Origin: a virus
Strand: one strand, 5' to 3'
Virus record (IMG/VR): IMGVR_UViG_3300043787_000063
Coordinates: 1-60,421 of that record
Length of the DNA: 60,421 nucleotides
Made by a program: the position numbers and the translations under genes. Below, piece after piece: positions 1 to 7,092 of this stretch (positions within the stretch are counted from its first letter, which is position 1; the number at the start of each line of letters is the position of its first letter). A model generated the notes under the pieces. That model was not told the origin of the DNA and searched no databases. It saw only the letters and a list, made by a program, of their open reading frames with translations.

Positions 1-339
1 GAAAATGGACTTTTTGAGGGCACCGTTACCGCGCCAGAAGTAGTAAACTTAAATATATTAATTGCTTATGCTACTGTAGAAACTTTAACTTTAGAAAAAC
101 CATTTAAAATTCTTACCTTTAACCCTAGAGCAGTAAATAACTCAGAATCTTATTCAGTGCCTAGACCCTTTGAAGACTATGAAATAGGGGATGTCGTGTA
201 TGCTGTGGTGAAGAAAGGACCTAGATTTCAGGTAGGGTTACAGAGCCCTCAGTCGGTGAGAATATATGGGCTGACAATCGCGCCGGAAGATAGTGGAACA
301 GAGAAAGTTACATCAATCCAAACGGTATATCAAACATGA
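1..339 (+). CDS. Partial phage structural (tail-region) protein, 3' end only
   Basis: The reading frame is open from the first base, so the true start lies upstream of the window. About 112 residues are visible and the stop is at 337-339. The visible part is beta-strand-like with no recognised catalytic motif. It overlaps the next gene through an ATGA junction, which indicates translational coupling. The tail or fibre role is inferred only from the next two genes and the phage context. Confidence 0.6.
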   Translation, partial: ENGLFEGTVTAPEVVNLNILIAYATVETLTLEKPFKILTFNPRAVNNSESYSVPRPFEDYEIGDVVYAVVKKGPRFQVGLQSPQSVRIYGLTIAPEDSGTEKVTSIQTVYQT

Positions 340-635
340 GTGCATTAAATTCAAAGCATCCTAGACCTGTTTCTAAATTTAATCAATTTGGAGAATTTAA
401 ATCTCTTCAAAATAAAGTAAAAGTGTTAGGTAAATCTACTAGGCAGATTTCAAAACATAGAGAGATAGATACTACTGGTAAAAGCAATGTAGAAATAGAT
501 ATAGAAGTAGAGGGGCCGTGTGGCGGTCTTCCCACTGAAGAATTGAACGGGATAGCGATTTCTGATCCAGTTAATAACTTGTTCTTAATTCGTCAAAATA
601 ATAAATGGCGCAAAATTCCTACGGAAGAATTATAG
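336..635 (+). CDS. Hypothetical phage protein, 99 aa
   Basis: The start codon overlaps the upstream stop (ATGA). The protein is basic at the N-terminus and acidic in the middle (IDIEVEG), with no signal peptide or membrane segment. It lies between two structural-looking genes and is probably co-transcribed with them. I do not recognise the family. Confidence 0.6.
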   Translation: MSALNSKHPRPVSKFNQFGEFKSLQNKVKVLGKSTRQISKHREIDTTGKSNVEIDIEVEGPCGGLPTEELNGIAISDPVNNLFLIRQNNKWRKIPTEEL

Positions 636-649
636 AGAGGTGAAATAAA

Positions 650-1753
650 TTGGCAGGCGGACTACTTTTGGGGCCATATGTGGCCGAAGATTTAGATTAC
701 AGTGCTAGTGATCTTAGATTATTAAGTTCATCTTTAGGAGTTCAAGCAGGCGTAGTTGGTGCAAATGATTTTAAAGTAGCTGCCGGTTCTGGGTTACAAG
801 TAAATGTAGAAAAAGGTAAAGGGTTTATAGAACAGACGAAAGCTACTCAAGAATCTAGTAATGCTTTTTACAATGGATTGTATAATGTCTTAAATCCAAC
901 TGAACAAAATCCTTATAACTCGGTTGAAGTTCCTACTACTAATCCTCAGATTGCTCAGATTATTCTTAGAGTATATGATATTAATGAATTAAAAATTAGC
1001 GGCAGTACTTATGCGCGAGTAGAGTGGTTAAATGGTACAGCAAATGCTGGAGCAACTAAAGCGCATATAGAAGAAGAAGAAGCTAGCACTTATGGCGCGG
1101 CTATTTTACCGCAAAGTTCTTTTAGATTATGCTATGTATTAGTACCTAAAAATGCTACAAAATCTTCTGAATTTGAAATTTTTGATAAAAGATTTTTTAA
1201 TAATAAATGGCCTTTGAACATTGTATCAAGGTCATCTAATTATACTGCTGTGCCTGGTGAAATGGCAATCATAGAAGGAGAAAACATATGTACTCTTCCT
1301 GTTTTACCAAAAGGGTTGGCTTTAGGGGCTTTTGCTGTGATATCGGCTACTATAAAAACAACAGGAGCTTTTAGTTTTATATTTGGTGATTTTGTAGAAG
1401 GTAAAAAAGAAGTCAAATTGGGAAAATATCAGCATCTTATTTTACAAAGTGACGGTGAAGGTTCTTATATAATAATTGATGGAAGTCCAATTAATGAAAA
1501 TAAATTAGTTAAAACTGAACCTACTCGTGCTGCTGTTCATGCTGGAATACAACCTAGCAAATCGTATCGCGCTTTGGTTACAGTATTTACAAATGGTGGT
1601 GGCGAAATTGATAATATTGAAGTAGAAGGAAAAGTTGTTGGAACTTTGGGAGTTCCTGGAACGGTAACTTTTTCTGTACCTGCTGGTGCTTTTTGGAAAA
1701 GTTTTTCTGAAAAACCATCAAATAGCTATATTGTTACCACATTACTACTTTAA
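650..1753 (+). CDS. Putative tail fibre / baseplate-associated protein, 367 aa
   Basis: The TTG start at 650 follows a GAGAGGTG ribosome-binding site. The N-terminal third has a pattern common in phage baseplate and receptor-binding proteins, a segment of the type GLQVNVEKGKGFIE followed by beta-rich sequence. The C-terminal 100 residues are Gly/Ser/Thr-rich and beta-rich, like a carbohydrate-binding tip. No catalytic motif is seen. It closes the rightward structural block and its stop overlaps the convergent gene by 4 bases. The fibre role is inferred from composition and context. Confidence 0.6.
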   Translation: MAGGLLLGPYVAEDLDYSASDLRLLSSSLGVQAGVVGANDFKVAAGSGLQVNVEKGKGFIEQTKATQESSNAFYNGLYNVLNPTEQNPYNSVEVPTTNPQIAQIILRVYDINELKISGSTYARVEWLNGTANAGATKAHIEEEEASTYGAAILPQSSFRLCYVLVPKNATKSSEFEIFDKRFFNNKWPLNIVSRSSNYTAVPGEMAIIEGENICTLPVLPKGLALGAFAVISATIKTTGAFSFIFGDFVEGKKEVKLGKYQHLILQSDGEGSYIIIDGSPINENKLVKTEPTRAAVHAGIQPSKSYRALVTVFTNGGGEIDNIEVEGKVVGTLGVPGTVTFSVPAGAFWKSFSEKPSNSYIVTTLLL

Positions 1754-2085
1754 GAGTTACAACTGTATAACTTTTTTAATAAAGCATTATTTCTATACCA
1801 TATTTTTGATTTGCCATTGCAAATATAATAATTATTTTCTTCATGATAAGTCATTTCGTATCTGCAAATAGTATATTTTTTTTTATGTATTGAACATTTA
1901 TTAGTTTTATAACTAGTAATAAATTCTGGAAAAGATATAAATATATTGTGTAAGCTTTGTTCTGTACTTAGTTTAGACTGGTAAACTGTTGCTGAACGGT
2001 TGTGCTGAGAATTATTCTTCCCAACAGCAGTAGTAGGAAATAGTAGTAGTAAAATAGTTATAGGTATATAAAATAATTTTTTCAT
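1750..2085 (-). CDS. Small secreted or membrane-anchored protein, 111 aa
   Basis: Residues 2-20 form a typical signal peptide (KK, then a long IITLLLLF-type hydrophobic run, then TTAVG). The mature part has four cysteines, suggesting disulfides outside the membrane. It is leftward, against its neighbours, and converges tail-to-tail with the fibre-like gene. A purine-rich AAAGAAAG site precedes the start. A secreted phage protein transcribed alone is often a host-modifying accessory gene, but the function here is unknown. Confidence 0.6.
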   Translation of the reverse strand: MKKLFYIPITILLLLFPTTAVGKNNSQHNRSATVYQSKLSTEQSLHNIFISFPEFITSYKTNKCSIHKKKYTICRYEMTYHEENNYYICNGKSKIWYRNNALLKKLYSCNS

Positions 2086-2167
2086 TTTATATTTCTTTCT
2101 TTATAGATTATATTTCTCGAAATCCTGCTGAAATAAGATATCATAGATTATATAGCTTGTCAAATCT

Positions 2168-2187
2168 TCGGCAGAAAACGGCGAAAG
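2168..2187 (+). promoter_or_regulatory. GC-clamped motif upstream of promoter
   Basis: TCGGCAGAAAACGGCGAAAG lies just before the promoter at 2194. It is one example of a dispersed motif of two GC-rich boxes separated by an A/T-rich core, seen many times in the window. A protein-binding role is only a guess. Confidence 0.3.
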
Positions 2188-2193
2188 AAGGTC

Positions 2194-2223
2194 TTGACTT
2201 TCTCCGATACTATGCTATATACT
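2194..2223 (+). promoter_or_regulatory. Sigma70-like promoter
   Basis: The -35 box TTGACT is at 2194-2199. The -10 is TATACT at 2218-2223 (18-base spacer) or TGC-TATATA at 2213-2221 with an extended -10. It is in a region without genes and points at the GC-rich short unit that ends in the terminator at 2272. Confidence 0.6.
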
Positions 2224-2229
2224 CTACTT

Positions 2230-2306
2230 GTTGCTGCCCCACAGCGACTCCTCTCTCCTCCGGCCGCACGGCGAGCGCCCTGAAAAATGGGCGCTCGTCC
2301 TTTTTG
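2230..2306 (+). ncRNA. Candidate small RNA between promoter and terminator
   Basis: A strong promoter is followed only about 50 bases later by an intrinsic terminator, with no start codon and plausible frame between them. The predicted transcript is about 75 nt. It contains a C/U-rich stretch (CTCCTCTCTCCTCC, about 2248-2261) complementary to purine-rich Shine-Dalgarno sequences, then the terminator hairpin. This is the layout of many regulatory small RNAs. No known family is recognised, and no transcription evidence can be seen from sequence. Confidence 0.45.
2272..2306 (+). terminator. Intrinsic terminator
   Basis: A nine-base-pair stem (CGAGCGCCC with GGGCGCTCG), an 8-base loop, and a T-rich tail (TCCTTTTTG). 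Confidence 0.8.
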
Positions 2307-2522
2307 TAGCACGTCGTATTTTCTACGCTGCGATTCTGGTATGCTGACGTGTACAACCACGGCAGCAAATCTGCGCAAATAGGTTCCCCTTTTCTAGTAT
2401 GATGTATTCCCGAGCCAAGGCAAGTGCGGGCTCTCTTTCTAAATTCAGAGCCAAAGGGAGAGTTTGAATGCGCGCATTTTCTGTTGGTGGAATAAACGCT
2501 TTCCAAGGAGGAAACGTTCAAT
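2307..2522. other. Gene-free leader region
   Basis: No convincing gene is seen here. The region holds a short weak hairpin (GAGCC/GGCTC, about 2412-2433). It ends in a strong AAGGAGG ribosome-binding site at 2505-2511 that serves the ATG at 2523. Confidence 0.5.
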
Positions 2523-2544
2523 ATGGATTTTGTGGGATCAATGA

Positions 2545-2760
2545 ATGATATCTCGGAGAACAATCGAGGAATGGATTTCCACAATCTCCAGAATACTTGG
2601 CGTAGTTGGTTTAATTTACGAGCTTTTCATAAACAATTTAAACAATCCAACTGCGATAGTGGTATTTGGAGGATTAGCAGGTTTGCCAGATGCACTTGGA
2701 TACCGGCAATCGATAAGGCAACAAGAGGAAAGAAAAGCGGAAAAGGCCCCAAAAGAATAA
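2545..2760 (+). CDS. Small membrane protein, holin-like, 71 aa
   Basis: One hydrophobic helix around residues 17-30 (GVVGLIYELF) is followed by a second weakly hydrophobic stretch (AIVVFGGLAGLP) and a charged C-terminal tail. The order matches small phage membrane proteins of the holin type. The frame is preceded directly by a stop at 2542. The strong AAGGAGG site at 2505 fits better with an overlapping ATG at 2523 in another frame (to 2852), whose first half looks non-coding. The true start or coupling is therefore unclear. Confidence 0.5.
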   Translation: MISRRTIEEWISTISRILGVVGLIYELFINNLNNPTAIVVFGGLAGLPDALGYRQSIRQQEERKAEKAPKE

Positions 2761-2765
2761 AAAAG

Positions 2766-2852
2766 TTGCATATAGTAAATATTTTAATTGCTACTTATTT
2801 AGTGATTATTATAATGGCAGCATTTTTGTCTGTAGAGACTTGGATGAAGTAA
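2766..2852 (+). CDS. Possible 28-residue single-helix membrane peptide
   Basis: From a TTG at 2766 the frame encodes one long hydrophobic helix (VNILIATYLVIIIMAAFL) and a short tail. The same frame is open back to the ATG at 2523 that carries the strong ribosome-binding site. The product could therefore be 109 residues, or a separate short peptide. It has the size and topology of small phage lysis or membrane peptides. Confidence 0.35.
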   Translation: MHIVNILIATYLVIIIMAAFLSVETWMK

Positions 2853-2853
2853 T

Positions 2854-3312
2854 ATGAAAGTTTTTAAAGCAAATAAAAATATAAAAATTGAAGATAAATA
2901 TTTAACGCCCGAGAACAGGGTTGCTAATTTAGAATCTAAGATAAACCAGCTTTCTCGCCATATGGTATTGATGGCAAGAGGTTATATAATACTTTTATTT
3001 GCTATTGCTGTGACTTTTTATTTAAGTGATCATACATTGAATAAGGTTAATAGAGAAGAGAATCATACTCAGAAAGTTCAGGCGGCTGGTGCGCCGACAG
3101 GAGTATGTTTAAGAGAAGCAATGAAAGCTGGATTGCCTATTCTGATTAATTTTGCTAATGATCTAGAAAAAGCAGAATCAAAAACTCCAGATAACGAGAA
3201 GCCTGTAGTACAGCTATTTGTTAGTCTTACTAGAAAAGCTGAATCACCTCTTAAAAGTTATGTAAGCTTACAAGAAAAAAGATATATAGGAATAAAGTGT
3301 CCTAAGAGTTAG
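2854..3312 (+). CDS. Membrane-anchored hypothetical protein, 152 aa
   Basis: A charged N-terminal 30 residues are followed by one transmembrane helix around residues 45-65 (YIILLFAIAVTFYL). A C-terminal region of about 85 residues, predicted outside, has two cysteines and helical character. It is in a cluster of small membrane proteins (2545-3828). The family is not recognised. Confidence 0.6.
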   Translation: MKVFKANKNIKIEDKYLTPENRVANLESKINQLSRHMVLMARGYIILLFAIAVTFYLSDHTLNKVNREENHTQKVQAAGAPTGVCLREAMKAGLPILINFANDLEKAESKTPDNEKPVVQLFVSLTRKAESPLKSYVSLQEKRYIGIKCPKS

Positions 3313-3345
3313 GCGTAGGCAGACTCCTATTACGATAGGAGAAGA

Positions 3346-3828
3346 ATGAGTAAGGATGAGGTTTCGCTACGAGAGCATATAGAGGCGCTAAGAGTAGCTG
3401 ATCAGCGAGCATTGAATATAAAAGCTGAGGCTGACAAAGATGCATTAATTTTGGCTAGGGAAATTCAGACTTACAAAGATCAGCAGCATAATGGCACCCT
3501 TGATCAATTGAATCAAGAGCGTGGTGAATATGTAACTATTAATTTATATAATCAACGTCATGATGAGCTAGAGAAAAAATTAGTTGAAATAGACAAGCAT
3601 ATGGCTGAGAATACAGGTTATTTTGCCTCTAAAGAGGAGGTTATATCAGTATCTAAAAATTTAGAGACTTTAATAAAGCCACTAACTGATTTTGTTGCTA
3701 GTCAGCAAGGGCGCAGTGGGGCTGCGATCGATACTAGAATAATAATTTTTGGAGTTTTAACTTTAATAGTTTCTTTTATAGGCGTGATAACCGCTATAGC
3801 AGCAGCTTTGATTATTGCGTTGCGGTAG
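3346..3828 (+). CDS. Coiled-coil protein with C-terminal transmembrane helix, 160 aa
   Basis: A GGAGAAG ribosome-binding site precedes the ATG. Residues 1-115 are strongly helical and charged (coiled coil). Residues about 130-158 form one transmembrane segment (IIIFGVLTLIVSFIGVITAI). Proteins of this design are often found near holins or tail genes of phages and may act in lysis or injection. The function is not established. Confidence 0.6.
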   Translation: MSKDEVSLREHIEALRVADQRALNIKAEADKDALILAREIQTYKDQQHNGTLDQLNQERGEYVTINLYNQRHDELEKKLVEIDKHMAENTGYFASKEEVISVSKNLETLIKPLTDFVASQQGRSGAAIDTRIIIFGVLTLIVSFIGVITAIAAALIIALR

Positions 3829-3829
3829 C

Positions 3830-3858
3830 TTGACATCAGTGTCCTTATGCTGTAGGAT
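3830..3858 (+). promoter_or_regulatory. Sigma70-like promoter before the helicase gene
   Basis: The -35 box TTGACA is at 3830-3835 and TAGGAT at 3853-3858, with a 17-base spacer. It is only 6 bases before the next start codon, so a leaderless or very short-leader transcript is possible, or the promoter serves genes further on. Confidence 0.5.
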
Positions 3859-3864
3859 CTGCAA

Positions 3865-5295
3865 ATGCCCTTAGATATAATTATAGATAATAAAATTCGG
3901 TTTAATCCAGAATATTTAGATAATTCTGTTTTAGAGGAAATTTTTTCTCAGTTACGAATCGACAATCCGCGCAAGATTCGCGCCGAAAGGGAGATGATAT
4001 GTGGAGCAGAAAATCTTCCTGACTATATAGAGCTATGGAAGTATAGTTCTCATAATAAGATTGAGATTCCTAGAGGAGTTAGATATAAGGTTTTGAGTTT
4101 AATTGCCGATAATGATATAGAAATAAATTTGATTGACAATACTAGTCACTATAAAAATTATCATAAGAATGTAGGATTAATTCCCCTTCGTGATTATCAG
4201 TCAAAAGCTATTGAAAAACTAGCTATATATAATAATGGGATTTATTCTGCGCCAACTGGCGCGGGGAAGTCTCGTGTGATGCTAGAGCTTATAAGGACTC
4301 TAGGGCAAAAGACTTTAATTATATGTGAAAAGACTGATATAGCCCAACAATGGATTAATTTTGCACAGGAATTTGGATTCGATGTTGGGCTTGCTTATGA
4401 AAAAATTTGGGACGATGATAAGGATCTTATAATTTCTTTGAGACAAAGCTTATGGAGAAGAAAAGATGAGCTTGGTCAAGAATGGTTTGATCAATTTGGA
4501 ACCATTATATATGACGAGGTACACCATTCGGTAGCCGAGACTTCGTTTGATCTTGTCCAGCGCTTTCCTGCGCGCTATCGTTTTGGCTGTTCTGCGACCC
4601 CTGACGCGGACCCAGAATTATTTCCAATTGCTGAGGCGGTAATCGGGCCGGTAGTGGCTATTTCTACTCCGGAGGAAATTGGAGAGCATCTAGTAATACC
4701 GTCTGTAAAAGTGATAAATACTGAATTTGATTTTCCTTACCGGCCAACTTTCCGCCAGGGAAATAAAGTAGTGAGGAATAACTACAATTCGATGATGGAA
4801 TCTTTAGAAGAAGATGATTATAGGAATTCTATGATAATGAATTTTGTTTTGATAGAGACAGAAAGAGGTAATAACTGTTTAGTTGTCTCTAAAAGAAAGA
4901 ATCATTTGAAAAATTTAGAAGGTGCAGCTTATAAGTATTTAAGAGGGGAGTTAGGTCCAAAGGTATTTTTACTAACTGGAGACAATTCAAAAGAAGCTTA
5001 TTACATATCTCATGATATAAATTTTGGTGAGACTGGTTCTATTTTATTTTCTACTTTGGCTGATGAGGGAACTGATATTCCTAGATTAAATAGAATATTT
5101 TTAGCTTATCCGGGAAGAAAGCTAAGAGGATACGAGCAGGCGATAGGTCGTATAATGCGTCCTCACCCTAAGAAGAAAGATGCTATAGTATACGACTTCA
5201 GGGATGTAAAAGTTCCTTTATTAAATAGTCAATATAGGTTTAGAGCACAAGGAATTTATAATAAGAAGAATTATAAAGTAGAAGTTTGTGAATAA
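3865..5295 (+). CDS. SF2 DNA helicase, UvsW/RadD-like
   Basis: An ATP-dependent superfamily 2 helicase of 476 aa. Visible motifs are a Q-like YQ before motif I, Walker A SAPTGAGKS (about residue 130), a DEVHH Walker B box (about 218), motif III FGCSATPD, and motif VI QAIGRIMRP near residue 425. An N-terminal domain of about 110 residues resembles that of T4 UvsW, which unwinds branched DNA and helps fork repair and recombination-dependent replication. It opens the replication/repair block and overlaps the next gene by 8 bases. I am confident of the helicase family and less so of the exact orthology. Confidence 0.85.
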   Translation: MPLDIIIDNKIRFNPEYLDNSVLEEIFSQLRIDNPRKIRAEREMICGAENLPDYIELWKYSSHNKIEIPRGVRYKVLSLIADNDIEINLIDNTSHYKNYHKNVGLIPLRDYQSKAIEKLAIYNNGIYSAPTGAGKSRVMLELIRTLGQKTLIICEKTDIAQQWINFAQEFGFDVGLAYEKIWDDDKDLIISLRQSLWRRKDELGQEWFDQFGTIIYDEVHHSVAETSFDLVQRFPARYRFGCSATPDADPELFPIAEAVIGPVVAISTPEEIGEHLVIPSVKVINTEFDFPYRPTFRQGNKVVRNNYNSMMESLEEDDYRNSMIMNFVLIETERGNNCLVVSKRKNHLKNLEGAAYKYLRGELGPKVFLLTGDNSKEAYYISHDINFGETGSILFSTLADEGTDIPRLNRIFLAYPGRKLRGYEQAIGRIMRPHPKKKDAIVYDFRDVKVPLLNSQYRFRAQGIYNKKNYKVEVCE

Positions 5296-5551
5296 GTTTG
5301 AATCTAATGTTTTAGAGTTTAAGAAATTGACCTCTAGAAAAACTGAGTATTGTATTTGTGAACATAAGACTAAGAGTAGTGTAAGGAAGTCTGCTACTTA
5401 TGGAATATATATAATGAAAGTACCAGCAGGAAATTTATGCGCTAGTTGTGCAAAAGAATGGAAAGAGCTATGGATGGAACATTCTACAAATTTTGAGCAG
5501 AAAAATGGCCGGGAGTTTCCTCCCGACCAAGTAAAACAAAATATAAATTAA
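5288..5551 (+). CDS. Small cysteine-rich protein, 87 aa
   Basis: It overlaps the helicase stop by 8 bases (GTG start). Four cysteines are arranged as CIC ... CASC, which could bind one zinc. No known domain is recognised. It converges with the leftward regulator-like gene that ends at 5548. Confidence 0.5.
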   Translation: MNKFESNVLEFKKLTSRKTEYCICEHKTKSSVRKSATYGIYIMKVPAGNLCASCAKEWKELWMEHSTNFEQKNGREFPPDQVKQNIN

Positions 5552-5892
5552 ACAGTGTATCCGCTATCCTTATCCCCACTAATCGTACCCTCACTAGCGT
5601 GCTTAGAGAGCTTGCGGGCGATCTGCTGCCCGCTGACGCCAAGGAACTTAGCAATATCCGTAGTCTTAGTAGGACCGTTCTTGGAGAGGTGTGCTACAGC
5701 CTCCAGAAGGTCTTTATCCTCGACGGCAGGTTTGCCGCTGGTGGTGCTACTACCCTTCTTGTTCTTCTTAAGGAAAGATTCTAGACTCTTGATCTCTGCA
5801 TTAAGAGGACCGGCCTTCTCCTCAAGCTCAGCTTGTTTCTCGGCAAGAGATTCCTCAGCCAGCTTCAGTGTTGCATCAATTACGTCGCTCAC
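5548..5892 (-). CDS. Coiled-coil plus winged-helix DNA-binding protein, 114 aa
   Basis: I take the GTG at 5892 because AAAGGAG lies just upstream. A longer frame reaches 5961 but would run through the promoter. Residues about 10-50 form a charged coiled coil. A middle linker (SSTTSGKP) leads to a C-terminal helix-turn-helix of the MarR/wHTH type (TKTTDIAKFLGVSGQQIARKL). It is leftward, alone, and has its own promoter next to a perfect palindrome, which suggests an autoregulated regulator. Codon use is more GC-rich than its neighbours. Confidence 0.65.
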   Translation of the reverse strand: MSDVIDATLKLAEESLAEKQAELEEKAGPLNAEIKSLESFLKKNKKGSSTTSGKPAVEDKDLLEAVAHLSKNGPTKTTDIAKFLGVSGQQIARKLSKHASEGTISGDKDSGYTV

Positions 5893-5931
5893 ATTTTCTC
5901 CTTTGTAGACTGTTATAAGAGCGTATTGAAG

Positions 5932-5961
5932 ATCGTAGCATACATCTGGAAAGCATGTCAA
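5932..5961 (-). promoter_or_regulatory. Promoter for the leftward regulator gene
   Basis: Reading leftward, TTGACA is at 5961-5956 and TACGAT at 5937-5932, with an 18-base spacer. The -10 belongs to a 10-base sequence ATGCTACGAT, which recurs in the opposite orientation at 6016-6025. Confidence 0.65.
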
Positions 5962-5990
5962 GACTAAATTTAAAAAAATTTGTAGATCTT

Positions 5991-6006
5991 TTTCAAGCGC
6001 TTGAAA
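5991..6006. promoter_or_regulatory. Perfect 16-bp palindrome, probable operator
   Basis: TTTCAAGCGCTTGAAA lies between the leftward promoter and a rightward promoter-like sequence. Its last six bases (TTGAAA) can serve as the rightward -35 box. A dimeric regulator such as the adjacent winged-helix protein could bind here; that pairing is inference. Confidence 0.55.
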
Positions 6007-6028
6007 GCTGCTCAGATGCTACGATATA
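6001..6028 (+). promoter_or_regulatory. Rightward promoter candidate overlapping the palindrome
   Basis: TTGAAA at 6001-6006 and GATATA at 6023-6028, with a 16-base spacer. The alternative -10 TACGAT (6020-6025) sits in the same ATGCTACGAT 10-mer as the leftward promoter. It would drive the operon beginning at 6103. Confidence 0.45.
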
Positions 6029-6102
6029 GAGGCTTCTCGTATGTTATAAAAACCTAAGAAATAAGAAATATAGTTCTAAAAAGAAAGAAATAAAATATAA
6101 AT

Positions 6103-6321
6103 ATGAGTAATTTTGCAGGACAGAACATAAACAGAGTAAATGCAGTTAAACAATTAGCAAAGGGAATAAGAAAAGATGAGAATGAAGATATAGATATTGA
6201 GGAGTCTATAGTAAGATTCACAGGAGCTTTTGTAAATGCTTTTATTTATTATATAGATGTTATAAAAGAAGCAAATGATTTAAAAAAGAAAGAATTTAAT
6301 TATGAGATTGGAGGAAAATAA
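6103..6321 (+). CDS. Hypothetical protein, 72 aa
   Basis: First gene after the divergent control region. It is preceded by the purine-rich AAGAAAGAAAT. The protein is small, helical and acidic, with no recognisable motif. Spacing to the next gene is 2 bases, so it is in the operon. Confidence 0.55.
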   Translation: MSNFAGQNINRVNAVKQLAKGIRKDENEDIDIEESIVRFTGAFVNAFIYYIDVIKEANDLKKKEFNYEIGGK

Positions 6322-6323
6322 TA

Positions 6324-6659
6324 ATGGCGGCAGAGTCTGCGCAGCAAAAGGTAACGTTAGAGCAAAGTGAGGCAGCTTCTTTTGCACCTGTAGATGAATC
6401 TGGAGTACCAATGATGATGATATCTTGTGCTGCTACAGAGTTAATACCTACACGTCAATATGCTAACGTGACGTCAGGCCCGATTGTAGTTAAAAGATGG
6501 ATTCCAGTAAACTTTAAAGGTTTTACTGAAGCTGAAGTTGTTAGCATGAAGTTAGCCGCAAAAGAAATGCAAGTAATATGTGAGGAAGCAGTTGCAGAGG
6601 ATAGACAATCTTTGCATGCTTTAATTCGTCAATCTGATGGTGGGAGATATACTGAATAA
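6324..6659 (+). CDS. Hypothetical protein, 111 aa
   Basis: It starts 2 bases after the previous stop. Helical with a central beta segment (VTSGPIVVKRWIPV) and no known domain. Probably co-transcribed with its neighbours. Confidence 0.55.
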   Translation: MAAESAQQKVTLEQSEAASFAPVDESGVPMMMISCAATELIPTRQYANVTSGPIVVKRWIPVNFKGFTEAEVVSMKLAAKEMQVICEEAVAEDRQSLHALIRQSDGGRYTE

Positions 6660-6662
6660 TAT

Positions 6663-6857
6663 ATGTTTTATATTCGTCCTTTGATATTAGGATCTAGTGA
6701 TGAAAAGATTGAAATAAAGACAGATAAAAGTGGAGAAGTTTATTTAGTTAATATCAATACAAAAATTAGCCTAACGGTAGATGAAGCAATAGTCATGGTT
6801 AATCATTTACAGTCAAGAATTGAACAGATAAAATCAGTAGAAGCAATTTTACGTTAA
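6663..6857 (+). CDS. Hypothetical protein, 64 aa
   Basis: A short protein with an N-terminal beta part and a C-terminal helix (VDEAIVMVNHLQSRIEQI). No motif is recognised. It lies in the same operon as 6103-6659. Confidence 0.5.
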   Translation: MFYIRPLILGSSDEKIEIKTDKSGEVYLVNINTKISLTVDEAIVMVNHLQSRIEQIKSVEAILR

Positions 6858-6881
6858 TTTTTATATTTTAAAGGAGTGGTA

Positions 6882-7076
6882 ATGCCAGATAGAACTTTTA
6901 TAGTCGATAAGCCAGGATATTGGGGATTCTGGATAGGTATTGATAAAGAAAATTTTAATGGAAAAGCCGATGTAACTATAATTAAGAATTCATATATGAA
7001 TATTGATCATAACCAAATAAGAATGTTGGGTAGAGGATTGATGAACGAAATTTATAGCATTGCAATTAATAATTAA
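6882..7076 (+). CDS. Hypothetical protein, 64 aa
   Basis: I chose the ATG at 6882 because AAAGGAG ends just upstream; a GTG six bases earlier overlaps that site. The sequence is compact, with aromatic residues in the first half. No family is recognised. Confidence 0.5.
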   Translation: MPDRTFIVDKPGYWGFWIGIDKENFNGKADVTIIKNSYMNIDHNQIRMLGRGLMNEIYSIAINN

Positions 7077-7092
7077 TGAGGAGATATACTGA

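Noticed and set aside
5555-5908. 117-residue rightward frame opposite the winged-helix regulator
   Set aside because: Antisense shadow; the leftward frame has a domain, a ribosome-binding site and a promoter.
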